In this document: positions 37,683 through 47,273 of the stretch, in pieces | Numbering within the stretch: position 1 is the stretch's first letter | Layout of the letters: each line of letters starts with the position of its first letter | Assembly: GCA_019113885.1 (NCBI GenBank) | Contig: DXGO01000086.1 | Location: 1-51,112, forward strand | Length of the DNA: 51,112 nucleotides | Direction: 5' to 3' | DNA from: Candidatus Alistipes intestinipullorum | GTDB taxonomy: Bacteria > Bacteroidota > Bacteroidia > Bacteroidales > Rikenellaceae | The notes under the pieces: model-generated | What the model saw: the letters and a program-made list of their open reading frames with translations, nothing else | What the model was told of the DNA's origin: nothing | Database searches by the model: none | Made by a program: the position numbers and the translations under genes

Positions 37683-38396
37683 ATGCAACTCTTTTACGCA
37701 CCGGACATCCGCCCCCCGTATCACACGCTGAGCGAGGAGGAGTCGAAACACTGCATCCGCGTGCTGCGCCTGGGGCGCGGCAGCCGGGTGCACCTCACCG
37801 ACGGACGGGGGACGCTCCACGTCTGCGAGATCGACCAGGCCGACCCGCGCAGTTGCCGGGTGCGGGTGGTCGAGACGCTCCGGGAGTTCGAGAAGATGCC
37901 CTACCGGCTGACGATGGCCGTAGCGCCGACGAAGAACCCCGACCGCTTCGAATGGTTCCTCGAGAAGGCCACCGAGGTGGGAGTCACGGAGATCATCCCG
38001 CTCGACGCGGCGCACAGCGAGCGGAGGATCTTCAAGGCCGAGCGGGGCGAAAAGATCATCACGGCGGCGATGAAGCAGTCGCTCAAGGCGTACCGTCCCC
38101 GCCTGCAGCCCCTCACGCCGCTGCGCGAGGCGATCCTGCGGCCGTTCGAGGGGCGGCGGCTGATCGCCCACTGCGCCCCGGCGCTCAACCCTGCGGGCAA
38201 GTCCTTCCTGCCCCGCACGCTCCGCCCGGGCGAGGCGGTCGAGATCTTCATCGGGCCCGAAGGGGACTTTTCGCCCGAGGAGGTCGCCCTGGCCCTCGAA
38301 AACGGCTTCGAGGAGATCACCCTCGGGCCGCAACGCCTGCGTACCGAAACCGCCGCACTCGTGGCGGTGGTCATGGTCGCGGCCGCCAACGGATAA
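37683..38396 (+). CDS. rsmE: 16S rRNA (uracil-1498-N3)-methyltransferase RsmE
   Basis: MQLFYAPDIRPPYHTLSEEESKHCIRVLRL; IGPEGDFSPEEVALALENGFEEITLGPQRLRTETAAL. Confidence 0.95.
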   Translation: MQLFYAPDIRPPYHTLSEEESKHCIRVLRLGRGSRVHLTDGRGTLHVCEIDQADPRSCRVRVVETLREFEKMPYRLTMAVAPTKNPDRFEWFLEKATEVGVTEIIPLDAAHSERRIFKAERGEKIITAAMKQSLKAYRPRLQPLTPLREAILRPFEGRRLIAHCAPALNPAGKSFLPRTLRPGEAVEIFIGPEGDFSPEEVALALENGFEEITLGPQRLRTETAALVAVVMVAAANG

Positions 38397-38472
38397 CCCT
38401 GCACACGGGAGCCTCTCCGGGCACACCCGCCCCCAGTACCGATACCGATAAAAACGACACACTCCACACCCT

Positions 38473-40461
38473 ATGCTTTTTCTCTACACGCTTCTGTTCC
38501 TCCTTCTCATCGCCGTTGCCATCTTTGCCGCACCGCTGCGCTGCAAGGCGTGGACTGCCCTGGGAGTGATCGCCGCCGGCGCCCTGTGGGGCATCGTCCG
38601 CGCCGCCCTCGTACTCGGCGGAGGTTCGCAACCGCTGCTGTGGTCCCTCCCCGAAACACTCTTCGGAGGTGATACGGGATCGATGGACCTCCTCTCGGCA
38701 CTGTTTGTCATCATCATCTCGGTGGGAGGCGTGGCCGCCACGCTCTACTCGCGCGGCTACCTGGAACACACACTGCCGCAGAAATCCACGTCGCACGTCT
38801 CGCTGCACTACGCCTCGCTCGTCGTGATGTTCTACGCCATGCTGGGCGTCGTCTGCTCCGACGGAGGCTTCTCGTTCCTCTTCTTCTGGGAACTGATGAC
38901 CGTGGCGTCGTTCCTGCTGATCCTCTACGACGCCCAACGGCGCGAAGTGGCCCGCGCGGCCCTCGCCTACCTCATCATGATGCACGTCGGCTTCATCCTG
39001 CTCGTCGTGGGCTTCGTGCGGCTCGACGCCGCGTGCGGGACGGGATCGTTCGCCGCCCTGGCCGACTATTTCAGGGAGCACCCGGCCATGCCGCTCTACA
39101 CGGTCTTCCTCCTGGGATTCGGCATGAAGGCCGGCATGTTCCCGATGCACGTCTGGCTGCCCGAAGCACACCCCGCGGCCCCGTCGCACGTCTCGGCCCT
39201 GATGTCGGGCGTCATGATCAAGACGGGCATCTACGGCATCCTGCGCATCACGGCAGCGCTGGGCGACCTGCCGGCCCTCCACACGGCCGGCGTCGTGCTG
39301 CTCGTAGCGGGCATCGTCACGGGCGTTTGGGGCGTGATCCTCGCCGCGACACAGAACGACGTAAAACGCCTGCTGGCCTACTCCTCGATCGAGAACATCG
39401 GCGTAATCCTCATCGGCGTGGGCATCGCCGCCCTGGGCAAGGCCTCGGGCAACCCGATGGTGGCGCTCTGCGGAATCTGCGGGGCCCTGATGCACACGCT
39501 CAACCACTCCCTCTTCAAGACGCTGCTCTTCTTCGGCGCCGGCAACATACTCTCGCAGACACACACCACGTCGCTCGACAACCTCGGCGGGCTGGCGCGC
39601 CACATGCCGCTCACGGCAATCCTCTTCCTGGCCGGCACGGTGGCCATCTGCGCCCTGCCGCCCCTGAACGGCTTCGTCTCCGAACTGCTCATCTACCTCG
39701 GGCTCCTCGACGGCATCGCCTCGGGAAGCAACATCCTCGCCTCGGCCGCCGGGCTGGCCGCACTGGCACTGATCGGCGGGGCCGTGGTGCTGGCCTTCAC
39801 CAAACTCTACGGCACGGTCTTCCTCGGCGCGCCGCGCACGCACGAGGTGGCCGAAGCCTCCGAGGTCGACAACACACGCATCACGGCCATGGCCCTGCCG
39901 CTCGCCGGCATCCTCTTTATCGGGCTCTTCCCGGGGATGGCGGTCGGCGTGGCGGCACGCGCCGCCGATTTCTTCGTCCGCACGCCGGCCGACGCTTCGG
40001 AATGGCTCATGGGCCCGACCCTTACGGCCGCCGGACGCACCGTCTGGCTGCTGATCGCCGTCGTCGGCGTCCTGCTGTGGCTTCGCCGCCGCCTGCTCCG
40101 CACGCGCCGCATAACGACCGGGCCGACGTGGGGCTGCGGCTTTACGACAACCAACGTGCGGATGCAGTACACGGGCGAATCGTTCTCCGAGGGGCTGCAG
40201 TCCGTCGCCCGGCCGCTCACGCAGAACAGCGGCAAGGGCGCCCCGGTAGGCAAGGGCGAAATCTTCCCCGACGCACACTCGTTCGACATCGGGCACCGCG
40301 ACCGCATCGGGCGGCTCTTCGCAGCCTGGTGGGTCGAACTGCTGCGCCTGATCAACCAGCGAGTGATGCAGCTGCGCACGGGCAAGATCAACCACTACAT
40401 ACTCTTCGCACTGGCGTTCCTGGCGCTGGTATTCCTCCTGTCGATCCTTAACGTAATCTGA
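38473..40461 (+). CDS. Proton-conducting antiporter-like membrane subunit, HyfB/NuoL-like
   Basis: FFWELMTVASFLLILYD, HVWLPEAHPAAPSHVSALMSGVMIKTGIYGILR, KRLLAYSSIENIGVILIGVG. Confidence 0.92.
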   Translation: MLFLYTLLFLLLIAVAIFAAPLRCKAWTALGVIAAGALWGIVRAALVLGGGSQPLLWSLPETLFGGDTGSMDLLSALFVIIISVGGVAATLYSRGYLEHTLPQKSTSHVSLHYASLVVMFYAMLGVVCSDGGFSFLFFWELMTVASFLLILYDAQRREVARAALAYLIMMHVGFILLVVGFVRLDAACGTGSFAALADYFREHPAMPLYTVFLLGFGMKAGMFPMHVWLPEAHPAAPSHVSALMSGVMIKTGIYGILRITAALGDLPALHTAGVVLLVAGIVTGVWGVILAATQNDVKRLLAYSSIENIGVILIGVGIAALGKASGNPMVALCGICGALMHTLNHSLFKTLLFFGAGNILSQTHTTSLDNLGGLARHMPLTAILFLAGTVAICALPPLNGFVSELLIYLGLLDGIASGSNILASAAGLAALALIGGAVVLAFTKLYGTVFLGAPRTHEVAEASEVDNTRITAMALPLAGILFIGLFPGMAVGVAARAADFFVRTPADASEWLMGPTLTAAGRTVWLLIAVVGVLLWLRRRLLRTRRITTGPTWGCGFTTTNVRMQYTGESFSEGLQSVARPLTQNSGKGAPVGKGEIFPDAHSFDIGHRDRIGRLFAAWWVELLRLINQRVMQLRTGKINHYILFALAFLALVFLLSILNVI

Positions 40462-40463
40462 CG

Positions 40464-41378
40464 ATGGCACTGCTCAATACGTTCCTTCTGTTGCTGGCGG
40501 CGCTCTGCATCCCGGGGCTCATCAATCGCACGCGGGCGCTGCTCGCCGGGCGCAAGGGCATCCGCTTCGCCCAGCACCTCTACGACGTGCGGCTGCTGCT
40601 GCACAAGGAGGCCGTCTACTCCACGACCACCACGGCACTGTTCCGCGCCGTGCCGTCGGTCTATCTCGGGGCGGCGATCGTCGCCGCGCTGCTCATTCCG
40701 ACCGGCGAGCTCACGCCGCTGCTCTCCTTCGACGGCGACCTGGTGGCCTTCGCCTACCTGCTGGCCCTCGGGCGCACGGCGCTGATCCTCGCGGCCATGG
40801 ATACCGGCAGCTCGTTCGAAGGAATGGGCGCCAGCCGCGAGGCGCTCTACGGCATGCTCGTCGAACCGGCCCTGCTGCTCACCTTCGGGACGCTGGCCCT
40901 GCTGGCGGGCTACACCTCGTTCGCCGACATCTTCAACGACGGGCTGCCCGACGACGTGCAGTTCATCATCGTGCTGCTCTTCGCGGCCTACGTGCTGCTG
41001 AAGATCGTCTTCACGGAAAGCGGCCGCATCCCGGTCGACGACCCCCGCACGCACCTCGAGCTGACGATGATCCACGAGGTGATGTGCCTCGACTACTGCG
41101 GCGTCGACCTGGCCTACATCAAGATGGCCGGGTGGCTGAAAACCGCCTCGTTCGCCATGCTGGCAGCCAACGCCGCGGCCGCGACCTTCGGGTTGCGCTG
41201 GTGGGTCGCCGCACCGCTCTCGGTCGTGCTCACGGGCGTGGCGGTGGGCGTCGTCGAGTCGACGCAGGCCCGCAACAAGCTCGCACGCAACACGACCTTC
41301 ATTCTCACCATCGTGGCGCTGGCCGCCCTGCTCTTCTTCACGGCCTACCTGCTGCAACTTAACATCGCGATCCAATGA
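40464..41378 (+). CDS. HyfC/HycD/NuoH-like membrane subunit
   Basis: ALGRTALILAAMDTGSSFEGMGASREALYG; ESGRIPVDDPRTHLELTMIHEVMCLDYCG. Confidence 0.92.
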   Translation: MALLNTFLLLLAALCIPGLINRTRALLAGRKGIRFAQHLYDVRLLLHKEAVYSTTTTALFRAVPSVYLGAAIVAALLIPTGELTPLLSFDGDLVAFAYLLALGRTALILAAMDTGSSFEGMGASREALYGMLVEPALLLTFGTLALLAGYTSFADIFNDGLPDDVQFIIVLLFAAYVLLKIVFTESGRIPVDDPRTHLELTMIHEVMCLDYCGVDLAYIKMAGWLKTASFAMLAANAAAATFGLRWWVAAPLSVVLTGVAVGVVESTQARNKLARNTTFILTIVALAALLFFTAYLLQLNIAIQ

Positions 41379-42004
41379 TTCTGCCGCTGATCATCCTCTA
41401 CGTCGTGACGCTCGTCTACCTCTCGATCACCGAGCGTTTCCGCAACTTCGCCTCCCTGATCGGGCTGCAGGGGTGGCTGCTCTTCGCCATCGCGCTGGTG
41501 CGCCTGCACGCCATCAACCCCGCGGAGCTGACGTTCATCTGCCTCGAGACGCTGCTTTTCAAGGGCATCCTGGTCCCGGCGCTGCTTTTCGCCGTCATCC
41601 GCCGCACGAAGGCCAACCGCGTCTACCGCTCGGGATCGCCCCAGTCGGGATCGCTCGTGCTGTCGCTTGCAGCGCTGGCCGTAAGCGCCTCGCTGACCTA
41701 CTACATCGCCGACTCGACGGTCGACCTCATCTTCTTCGGCGTGGCGCTCTATGCCCTGCTGAGCGGGTTGATCCTCATCGTCCTGCGACAGCGGATCTTC
41801 TCGCACATGATCGGCTTCCTGGTCATCGAAAACGGCGTCTTCCTCTTCTCGACGGCCATCGGTGTCGAAATGCCGCTGGTCATCAATTTCGCCATCCTGC
41901 TCGACATTCTCATTTCGGTGCTGATGCTCGGCATCTTCTTCATGAAGATCGACGACAAGCTCCACGCCGACGATGCCGATTCGCTCACCCATGTAAAGGA
42001 CTGA
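41375..42004 (+). CDS. HyfE-like (NuoK-type) membrane subunit
   Basis: Multi-TM; ELTFICLETLLFKGILVPALLF; MIGFLVIENGVFLFSTAIGVEMPLVINFAILLDIL. ATGA overlap with the previous gene. Confidence 0.88.
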   Translation: MILPLIILYVVTLVYLSITERFRNFASLIGLQGWLLFAIALVRLHAINPAELTFICLETLLFKGILVPALLFAVIRRTKANRVYRSGSPQSGSLVLSLAALAVSASLTYYIADSTVDLIFFGVALYALLSGLILIVLRQRIFSHMIGFLVIENGVFLFSTAIGVEMPLVINFAILLDILISVLMLGIFFMKIDDKLHADDADSLTHVKD

Positions 42005-42008
42005 CCTT

Positions 42009-43409
42009 ATGATCTGGTACCTTATTGCAAGCATCCTGGCCTCCACGGCGGCCCTCTTCGTCCGCCGCGAACGGCAACTCGTCCTCACGGGCATACTCTT
42101 CTACGGCGTGCAGGCCGCCTTCGGCGCGGCGATCCTGGCCGGCGGGCTCTACGGAAAGACCTCAGCCGGGTGGTTCGCCTTCGATGCCGCAGGGACGCTG
42201 TTCTACGTACTGCTCTGCGTGGTCTCGGCCTTCGCCTACTTCCACTCCGAAGCCTACCTGCGGGGCAACGACCTGCGGCACATCCGCATCTATTCGGCGC
42301 TGCTGATGCTGCTGACGACGGCCATTGCCGGAGCCTATTTCGCCTCGAACCTCGCCGTGACGTGGATCTTCCTCGAGGCCACGACGCTCTGCTCGGCAGG
42401 CATCATCTACCACCGCCGCACGGCACATTCGCTCGAGGCGGCATGGAAATACGTCTTCGTCTGCTCGACGGGCATCGCCATGGCCTACCTCGGCATCCTG
42501 CTGCTGGCCGCCGCGACAAAATGCGAGTCGCTCCAGTACGACGCCGTAGCCGCGGGTGTCGCCGGCGGGAACGCCCTCTACCTGAAGGTTGCCTTCCTGC
42601 TGATCCTCTGCGGATACAGCTGCAAGATCGAGCTCTTCCCGCTCCACACCGTGGGCATCGACGCCAACTTCGCGGCGCCGTCGCCCGCCTCGGCTCTCAT
42701 CTCCACCGGACTGGTCAACGCCGGGTTCCTGGCCCTGCTGCGCGTCTACCGGCTCATGGCCGGGAGCGAGGTCTTCGGATGGGTACGTTCGGTGCTGTTG
42801 ATCGTCGGAGTGCTGTCGCTCGTCATCGGAGCCCTCTTCCTGCGCCGCACAAACAACTACAAACGTTTCCTGTCGTACTCCACGGTCGAAAACATGGGCA
42901 TCGCCGCCCTCGGACTGGGCATCGGCGGCATCGGCGTCTGGGCCGCAGTGTTCCACGTCGTGTGCCACACCTTCATCAAGAGCAGCCTCTTCCTGCAGAT
43001 GGCCGTCGTGCGGCAGGTCTACAACGGCTACCGCATCAACCGCATCGGCGACTACATCCACATCAACCGCGTGGGCGCCATCGGGCTGCTCGTGGGCATG
43101 GTCGCACTGATGGCCTTCCCGCCCTCGCCGCTCTTCGTCTCGGAGCTGATGATCCTCGGCGAGACGATCGCCGCCGGGCAATGGTGGCTCGTGGCAGGCA
43201 TGTTGCTGCTGCTCTGCATCGTCATCTACTCGTTCTGCTCACGCCTGATCCGCCTCTGCTACCAGCCTAACCAGGACGAACTGCACCCCTCGAAGGCCGA
43301 CCGGGCCCTCTCGTGGTCGGCGCTCTCGCTGCTGGGGGCCGCGCTGGTGCTGGGACTGTGGCAACCCGACCTTCTCAAGGAGCTGATAGACCGAATCGCA
43401 ACGTTATGA
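42009..43409 (+). CDS. HyfF-like (NuoN-type) proton-conducting subunit
   Basis: VTWIFLEATTLCSAGIIYH; SCKIELFPLHTVGIDANFAAPSPASALISTGLVNAGFLALLR; KRFLSYSTVENMGIAALGLGIGG. Confidence 0.9.
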   Translation: MIWYLIASILASTAALFVRRERQLVLTGILFYGVQAAFGAAILAGGLYGKTSAGWFAFDAAGTLFYVLLCVVSAFAYFHSEAYLRGNDLRHIRIYSALLMLLTTAIAGAYFASNLAVTWIFLEATTLCSAGIIYHRRTAHSLEAAWKYVFVCSTGIAMAYLGILLLAAATKCESLQYDAVAAGVAGGNALYLKVAFLLILCGYSCKIELFPLHTVGIDANFAAPSPASALISTGLVNAGFLALLRVYRLMAGSEVFGWVRSVLLIVGVLSLVIGALFLRRTNNYKRFLSYSTVENMGIAALGLGIGGIGVWAAVFHVVCHTFIKSSLFLQMAVVRQVYNGYRINRIGDYIHINRVGAIGLLVGMVALMAFPPSPLFVSELMILGETIAAGQWWLVAGMLLLLCIVIYSFCSRLIRLCYQPNQDELHPSKADRALSWSALSLLGAALVLGLWQPDLLKELIDRIATL

Positions 43410-44944
43410 ACGCTATGAAATACCTGACGACCGACAACACCTCGGGCGCCGTCCGCCTGAAGGATATTCCCGAGGTCCCCTACGCGGCGTTCTACGACGA
43501 CCTGGCAGGGAAACTCTCCGAGCCGCGCTACCACGTGGCCCACTACTTCGCCCTGCCCGACGAAGGACGCATGCGTTTCTACTGCCTCGTGCTCGACGAC
43601 GCCGAGGGACGCGTGCTCATCACCTCCCACGCCACGGAGTACTACGACGACACGGCCCTGCCGTCGCTCACGGCGCTCCACGCGCAGCTGCACCCCTTCG
43701 AGCGCGACATCACGGAACGCTACGGCATCCGTTTCGACGGCCAGCCGTGGCCCAAGCCGCTGCGTTTTCCTTTCGACCGCTACGACCGCCGCAGCTCGAT
43801 GGACAACTACCCCTTCTACACGATGGAGGGGCGGTCGCTGCACGAGGTCAATGTGGGGCCGATCCACGCCGGGATCATCGAACCGGGAGCCTTCCGCTTC
43901 ATCTGCAACGGCGAGCAGGTGCTGCACCTCGAGATTGCGCTGGGCTACCAGCACCGGGGCGTGGAACGGGCTTTCGAAACAACGGAGAACCGATTGCGCC
44001 AGGCATGCCTGGCGGAGGCCGTCGCGGGCGACAGCGCCGTGGCGCATGCCCTGGCCTATGCCGAGGCCGTCGAACGGCTCACGGGATTCGAACGTCCCGC
44101 GCAGCTCGACCGCGAACGCGCCATAGCCCTCGAACTGGAGCGCATGGCGATGCAGATCGCCGACACCGGGGCGCTGTCGACGGACGTGGGCTACCAGCTG
44201 GGGCAGGTGGCCTGCGAGGCGCTGCGCACGATGACGATCAATACCACGCAGGCATGGTGCGGCAACCGCTTCGGCAAGGGGCTCGTGCGGCCCCACGGCA
44301 CCGACCATCCCCTGACGCCCGAAAAGTCGGCAATGATCCGCCGCAACGTGCGCGAGATCGCCCGCCGTTACGAGGAGGTGCGCCGCGACATCTGCTCCTC
44401 GCCGACGCTGCTGGCACGTTTCGAACAGTGCGGCATAGTGCCGCGCGACGAGATGCTGCGCATCGGCGGCGTGGGACAGGCGGCACGCGCCAGCGGCGTG
44501 GCGCGCGACCTGCGCACGACACACCCCTCGGGCGCCTATGCCAAGCACCTGCACCACGAGACCATTGTCGAGGAGCAGGGCGACGTGATGGCCCGCCTTC
44601 TGGTACGCTGCCGTGAGGTGCCGCAGTCGGCGGAGTACGTCGACCGCCTGCTGTCCATCTACGAAGGGAAGTATGCCGCCACGGAAAATCCCTGCCCGCA
44701 CCCCGACTACGCGGCGCCGCTGCTGCCGTCGAGCCTTTCGTTCGGGCTCATCGAGGGGTGGCGCGGCGAGACGCTCCATGTGGCGCTGACCGATGCCGTC
44801 GGCCACATCGCCGCCTGCCGCATCAAGGACCCGAGCCTCCACAACTGGATGGCCCTGGCTCTGGCCGTGCGCGGCGAAGGTATCTCCGACTTCCCGATCT
44901 GCAACAAGAGTTTCAACCTGTCCTACTGCGGACACGACCTGTAA
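43406..44944 (+). CDS. HyfG/HycE-like large subunit (NuoC-like plus NuoD-like) without NiFe-ligating cysteines
   Basis: NuoC-like ERDITERYGIRFDGQPWPKPLRFP; large-subunit fold HEVNVGPIHAGIIEPGAFRF, GYQHRGVERAFE. L1 site reads VAGDSAVAHA; C-terminus DPSLHNW...NKSFNLSYCGHDL. ATGA overlap with hyfF-like gene. Confidence 0.9.
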   Translation: MNAMKYLTTDNTSGAVRLKDIPEVPYAAFYDDLAGKLSEPRYHVAHYFALPDEGRMRFYCLVLDDAEGRVLITSHATEYYDDTALPSLTALHAQLHPFERDITERYGIRFDGQPWPKPLRFPFDRYDRRSSMDNYPFYTMEGRSLHEVNVGPIHAGIIEPGAFRFICNGEQVLHLEIALGYQHRGVERAFETTENRLRQACLAEAVAGDSAVAHALAYAEAVERLTGFERPAQLDRERAIALELERMAMQIADTGALSTDVGYQLGQVACEALRTMTINTTQAWCGNRFGKGLVRPHGTDHPLTPEKSAMIRRNVREIARRYEEVRRDICSSPTLLARFEQCGIVPRDEMLRIGGVGQAARASGVARDLRTTHPSGAYAKHLHHETIVEEQGDVMARLLVRCREVPQSAEYVDRLLSIYEGKYAATENPCPHPDYAAPLLPSSLSFGLIEGWRGETLHVALTDAVGHIAACRIKDPSLHNWMALALAVRGEGISDFPICNKSFNLSYCGHDL

Positions 44945-44958
44945 AAACATCCCGAATT

Positions 44959-45732
44959 ATGATCTTTCCGAAAATAAGGGTGCTGCGCAGCCACGGCCGG
45001 CAGGCGATTCCCGACCTCGACGCCGTGGAGCTGACTCCGGAGTTCCGGGGCCGCCCCGAGTTGTCCGCCACGGCCGATGCGGCCGAAGGCGACGCCGTGG
45101 AGCGTGCCGCAGCCATCTGCCCCACGGGGGCCCTCACGGCCGCGCCGCTCGCACTCGACCTCGGGCGCTGCCTCTTCTGCGGCGAATGCGCCCGCATCGC
45201 CCCGCGCAACATCCGCTTCACGAACGACTACCGCATGGGATCGCCCACGCGCGAAGGGCTCGTCGTCCGCCCGGGAGACACGTGCATCGCGTTCAACCGG
45301 GCGAAGGTGCGCCCCGAACTCGCCCGCACCTTCGCGCGGACGCTGCAGCTGCGTGAGGTGTCGGCCGGCGGCGACGCCTCGATCGAAATGGAGCTCAACG
45401 CCACGGGCAACGTCAACTTCGACTTCGGACGCTTCGGCGTGGGATTCACCGCCTCGCCGCGCCACGCCGACGGGGTAGTCGTCACGGGGCCCGTGACGGC
45501 GAACATGGCCGAGGCGCTGGAAATCTGCTACGACGCCGTCGCCGCGCCGAAGATTCTCGTAGCCTGCGGCTCGGAGGCGTGCTCCGGAGGACTTTTCGCC
45601 GACAGCCGCGCCGTCGACCGCTCGTTCTTCGATCGCCACACCCCCGACCTGTGGTTGCCGGGCGCTCCGACCCATCCGATGGTCTTCATCGACGGAATCC
45701 GCACCCTGCTGGGAAAGAAAACACGCCGATAG
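44959..45732 (+). CDS. Fusion of HyfH-like ferredoxin domain and HyfI/NuoB-like small subunit with lost proximal-cluster cysteines
   Basis: AAAICPTGAL...GRCLFCGECARIAPRNI, then FDFGRFGVGFTASPRHADGVVVTGPVTANMAEAL...APKILVACGSEACSGGLF...LWLPGAPTHP. Confidence 0.88.
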   Translation: MIFPKIRVLRSHGRQAIPDLDAVELTPEFRGRPELSATADAAEGDAVERAAAICPTGALTAAPLALDLGRCLFCGECARIAPRNIRFTNDYRMGSPTREGLVVRPGDTCIAFNRAKVRPELARTFARTLQLREVSAGGDASIEMELNATGNVNFDFGRFGVGFTASPRHADGVVVTGPVTANMAEALEICYDAVAAPKILVACGSEACSGGLFADSRAVDRSFFDRHTPDLWLPGAPTHPMVFIDGIRTLLGKKTRR

Positions 45733-45734
45733 CC

Positions 45735-46295
45735 ATGCAACGTCTCCGTACCATCTTCCTGTCGTTCTTCAAGATCGGGCTCTTCACCTTCGGCGGCGGA
45801 TACGCCATGATCCCCCTGATCGAGCGCGAGGTGATCGACAACCGCCGCTGGGTCGAGCGCAAGGAGTTCCTCGACCTGCTGACCCTGGCCCAGTCGGTCC
45901 CGGGCCCCATCTCGCTCAACACCTCGGTATTCGTGGGGTACAAGATTCGCGGACTGAGGGGCGCGATTGCGGCGCTGCTGGGCATTGTCGTGCCGTCGTT
46001 CGTCATCCTGCTGGCCATTGCTCTCTTTTTCGCCGACTTGCGCCACAATCCCGTGGTCAACGCCGCGTTCATGGGCATGCGCCCCGCAGTCGTAGCCCTG
46101 ATCATCGGCCCGGTGATCTCACTGGCCCGAGGCATGCACTGGACAATGTTCTTCGTCATCGCCGCCTCGGCGCTCGCCGTCTGGGGCCTCGGGTGGTCTC
46201 CGATCTATGTACTGATCGTGGCCGCGGCGGCAGGCATCGCCTGGGAGCTGACACTGGCCGGGAGGCTCGAAAGAAAACAAAAGGAAAAGAGATAA
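45735..46295 (+). CDS. Short-chain chromate transporter (ChrA family), first half
   Basis: FFKIGLFTFGGGYAMIPLIEREV; SVPGPISLNTSVFVGYKIRG. Confidence 0.9.
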   Translation: MQRLRTIFLSFFKIGLFTFGGGYAMIPLIEREVIDNRRWVERKEFLDLLTLAQSVPGPISLNTSVFVGYKIRGLRGAIAALLGIVVPSFVILLAIALFFADLRHNPVVNAAFMGMRPAVVALIIGPVISLARGMHWTMFFVIAASALAVWGLGWSPIYVLIVAAAAGIAWELTLAGRLERKQKEKR

Positions 46296-46337
46296 TCCGC
46301 AACATCCGGATACGCGGACATAATACAGACAAACGAC

Positions 46338-46913
46338 ATGATCCTTCTCTGGCAACTCTTCGTCTCGTACCTCAAGATCGGATTCTTCGGATTCGGCGGC
46401 GGATACGCCATGCTGTCGCTCATCCAGAACGAAGTGGTCGTACAGCACGCATGGCTCACCAACGCACAGTTCGCCGACATCGTGGCCATTTCGCAGATCA
46501 CCCCCGGGCCCATCGCCATCAATTCGGCGACCTATGTAGGCTATTCTGTAGGAGTCGAGGCCGGGAGCGAGTGGTTCGGCATACTGGGGTCGGGGATCGC
46601 CACCTTCGCAGTCTGCCTTCCGTCGCTGACGCTGATGATCCTCGTGGCGCGGTTCTTCATGAAGCTCAAGAACAACCGCCTGGTCGAAGGGGCCATGCGC
46701 GGGATGCGGCCCGCGGTGATCGGCATGATTGCCGCCGCGGCCCTGCTGCTGATCTTCCCCCACAGCGACGCCCCCGACGAGCAGAACTTCATCGACGCCT
46801 GGAGCTGGGTGCTCTTCGGCGGGGTCTTCGTCGGGTCGTGGCGCAAGGTGAATCCGATCCTGCTGATCGTCCTCTCGGCCGTGGCAGGAGTCTTCATCTA
46901 TTACGTATTCTGA
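46338..46913 (+). CDS. Short-chain chromate transporter (ChrA family), second half
   Basis: YLKIGFFGFGGGYAMLSLIQNEVV; ITPGPIAINSATYVGY; MRGMRPAVIGMI. Confidence 0.9.
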   Translation: MILLWQLFVSYLKIGFFGFGGGYAMLSLIQNEVVVQHAWLTNAQFADIVAISQITPGPIAINSATYVGYSVGVEAGSEWFGILGSGIATFAVCLPSLTLMILVARFFMKLKNNRLVEGAMRGMRPAVIGMIAAAALLLIFPHSDAPDEQNFIDAWSWVLFGGVFVGSWRKVNPILLIVLSAVAGVFIYYVF

Positions 46914-46929
46914 CGATTACGTCCCGGAT

Positions 46930-47217
46930 TTAAAGGAGTGCGAGAAACGCCCCGCCCGAGAGCAGCAGGAGCAGGAAGACGATCAGGCACAGGATACCCA
47001 GGAAGGCAATGGCCGTGCCGATGCATCCCCAACGCTGCTCACCGCCCGGCAGGGGATCGAAGAGCAGCGTGACGATCAACCCCACCAGGGGCGTGAAGAG
47101 CAGGCTCACGAGAAACGCCCAGCCGAAACCGATGCGGCGATGGCTGCCGATGATGCCCACCAACACCGCGAGCAGCGAACCGCTCAGCACTCCGAACAAG
47201 ACAACAGGTATTCCCAT
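46930..47217 (-). CDS. Small hypothetical membrane protein
   Basis: 95-aa ORF with three hydrophobic segments; fits the gap between neighbours. Confidence 0.6.
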   Translation of the reverse strand: MGIPVVLFGVLSGSLLAVLVGIIGSHRRIGFGWAFLVSLLFTPLVGLIVTLLFDPLPGGEQRWGCIGTAIAFLGILCLIVFLLLLLSGGAFLALL

Positions 47218-47273
47218 AACAAGGTTGTTTCAACGATTCTGATGACGCGGCCGCCCGACCTTTGTCCGGCGCC

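Noticed and set aside
38473-45732. Functional H2-evolving hydrogenase-4 / formate hydrogenlyase
   Set aside because: Canonical NiFe cysteines and proximal-cluster ligands are missing, and no formate dehydrogenase or maturation genes are in the window.
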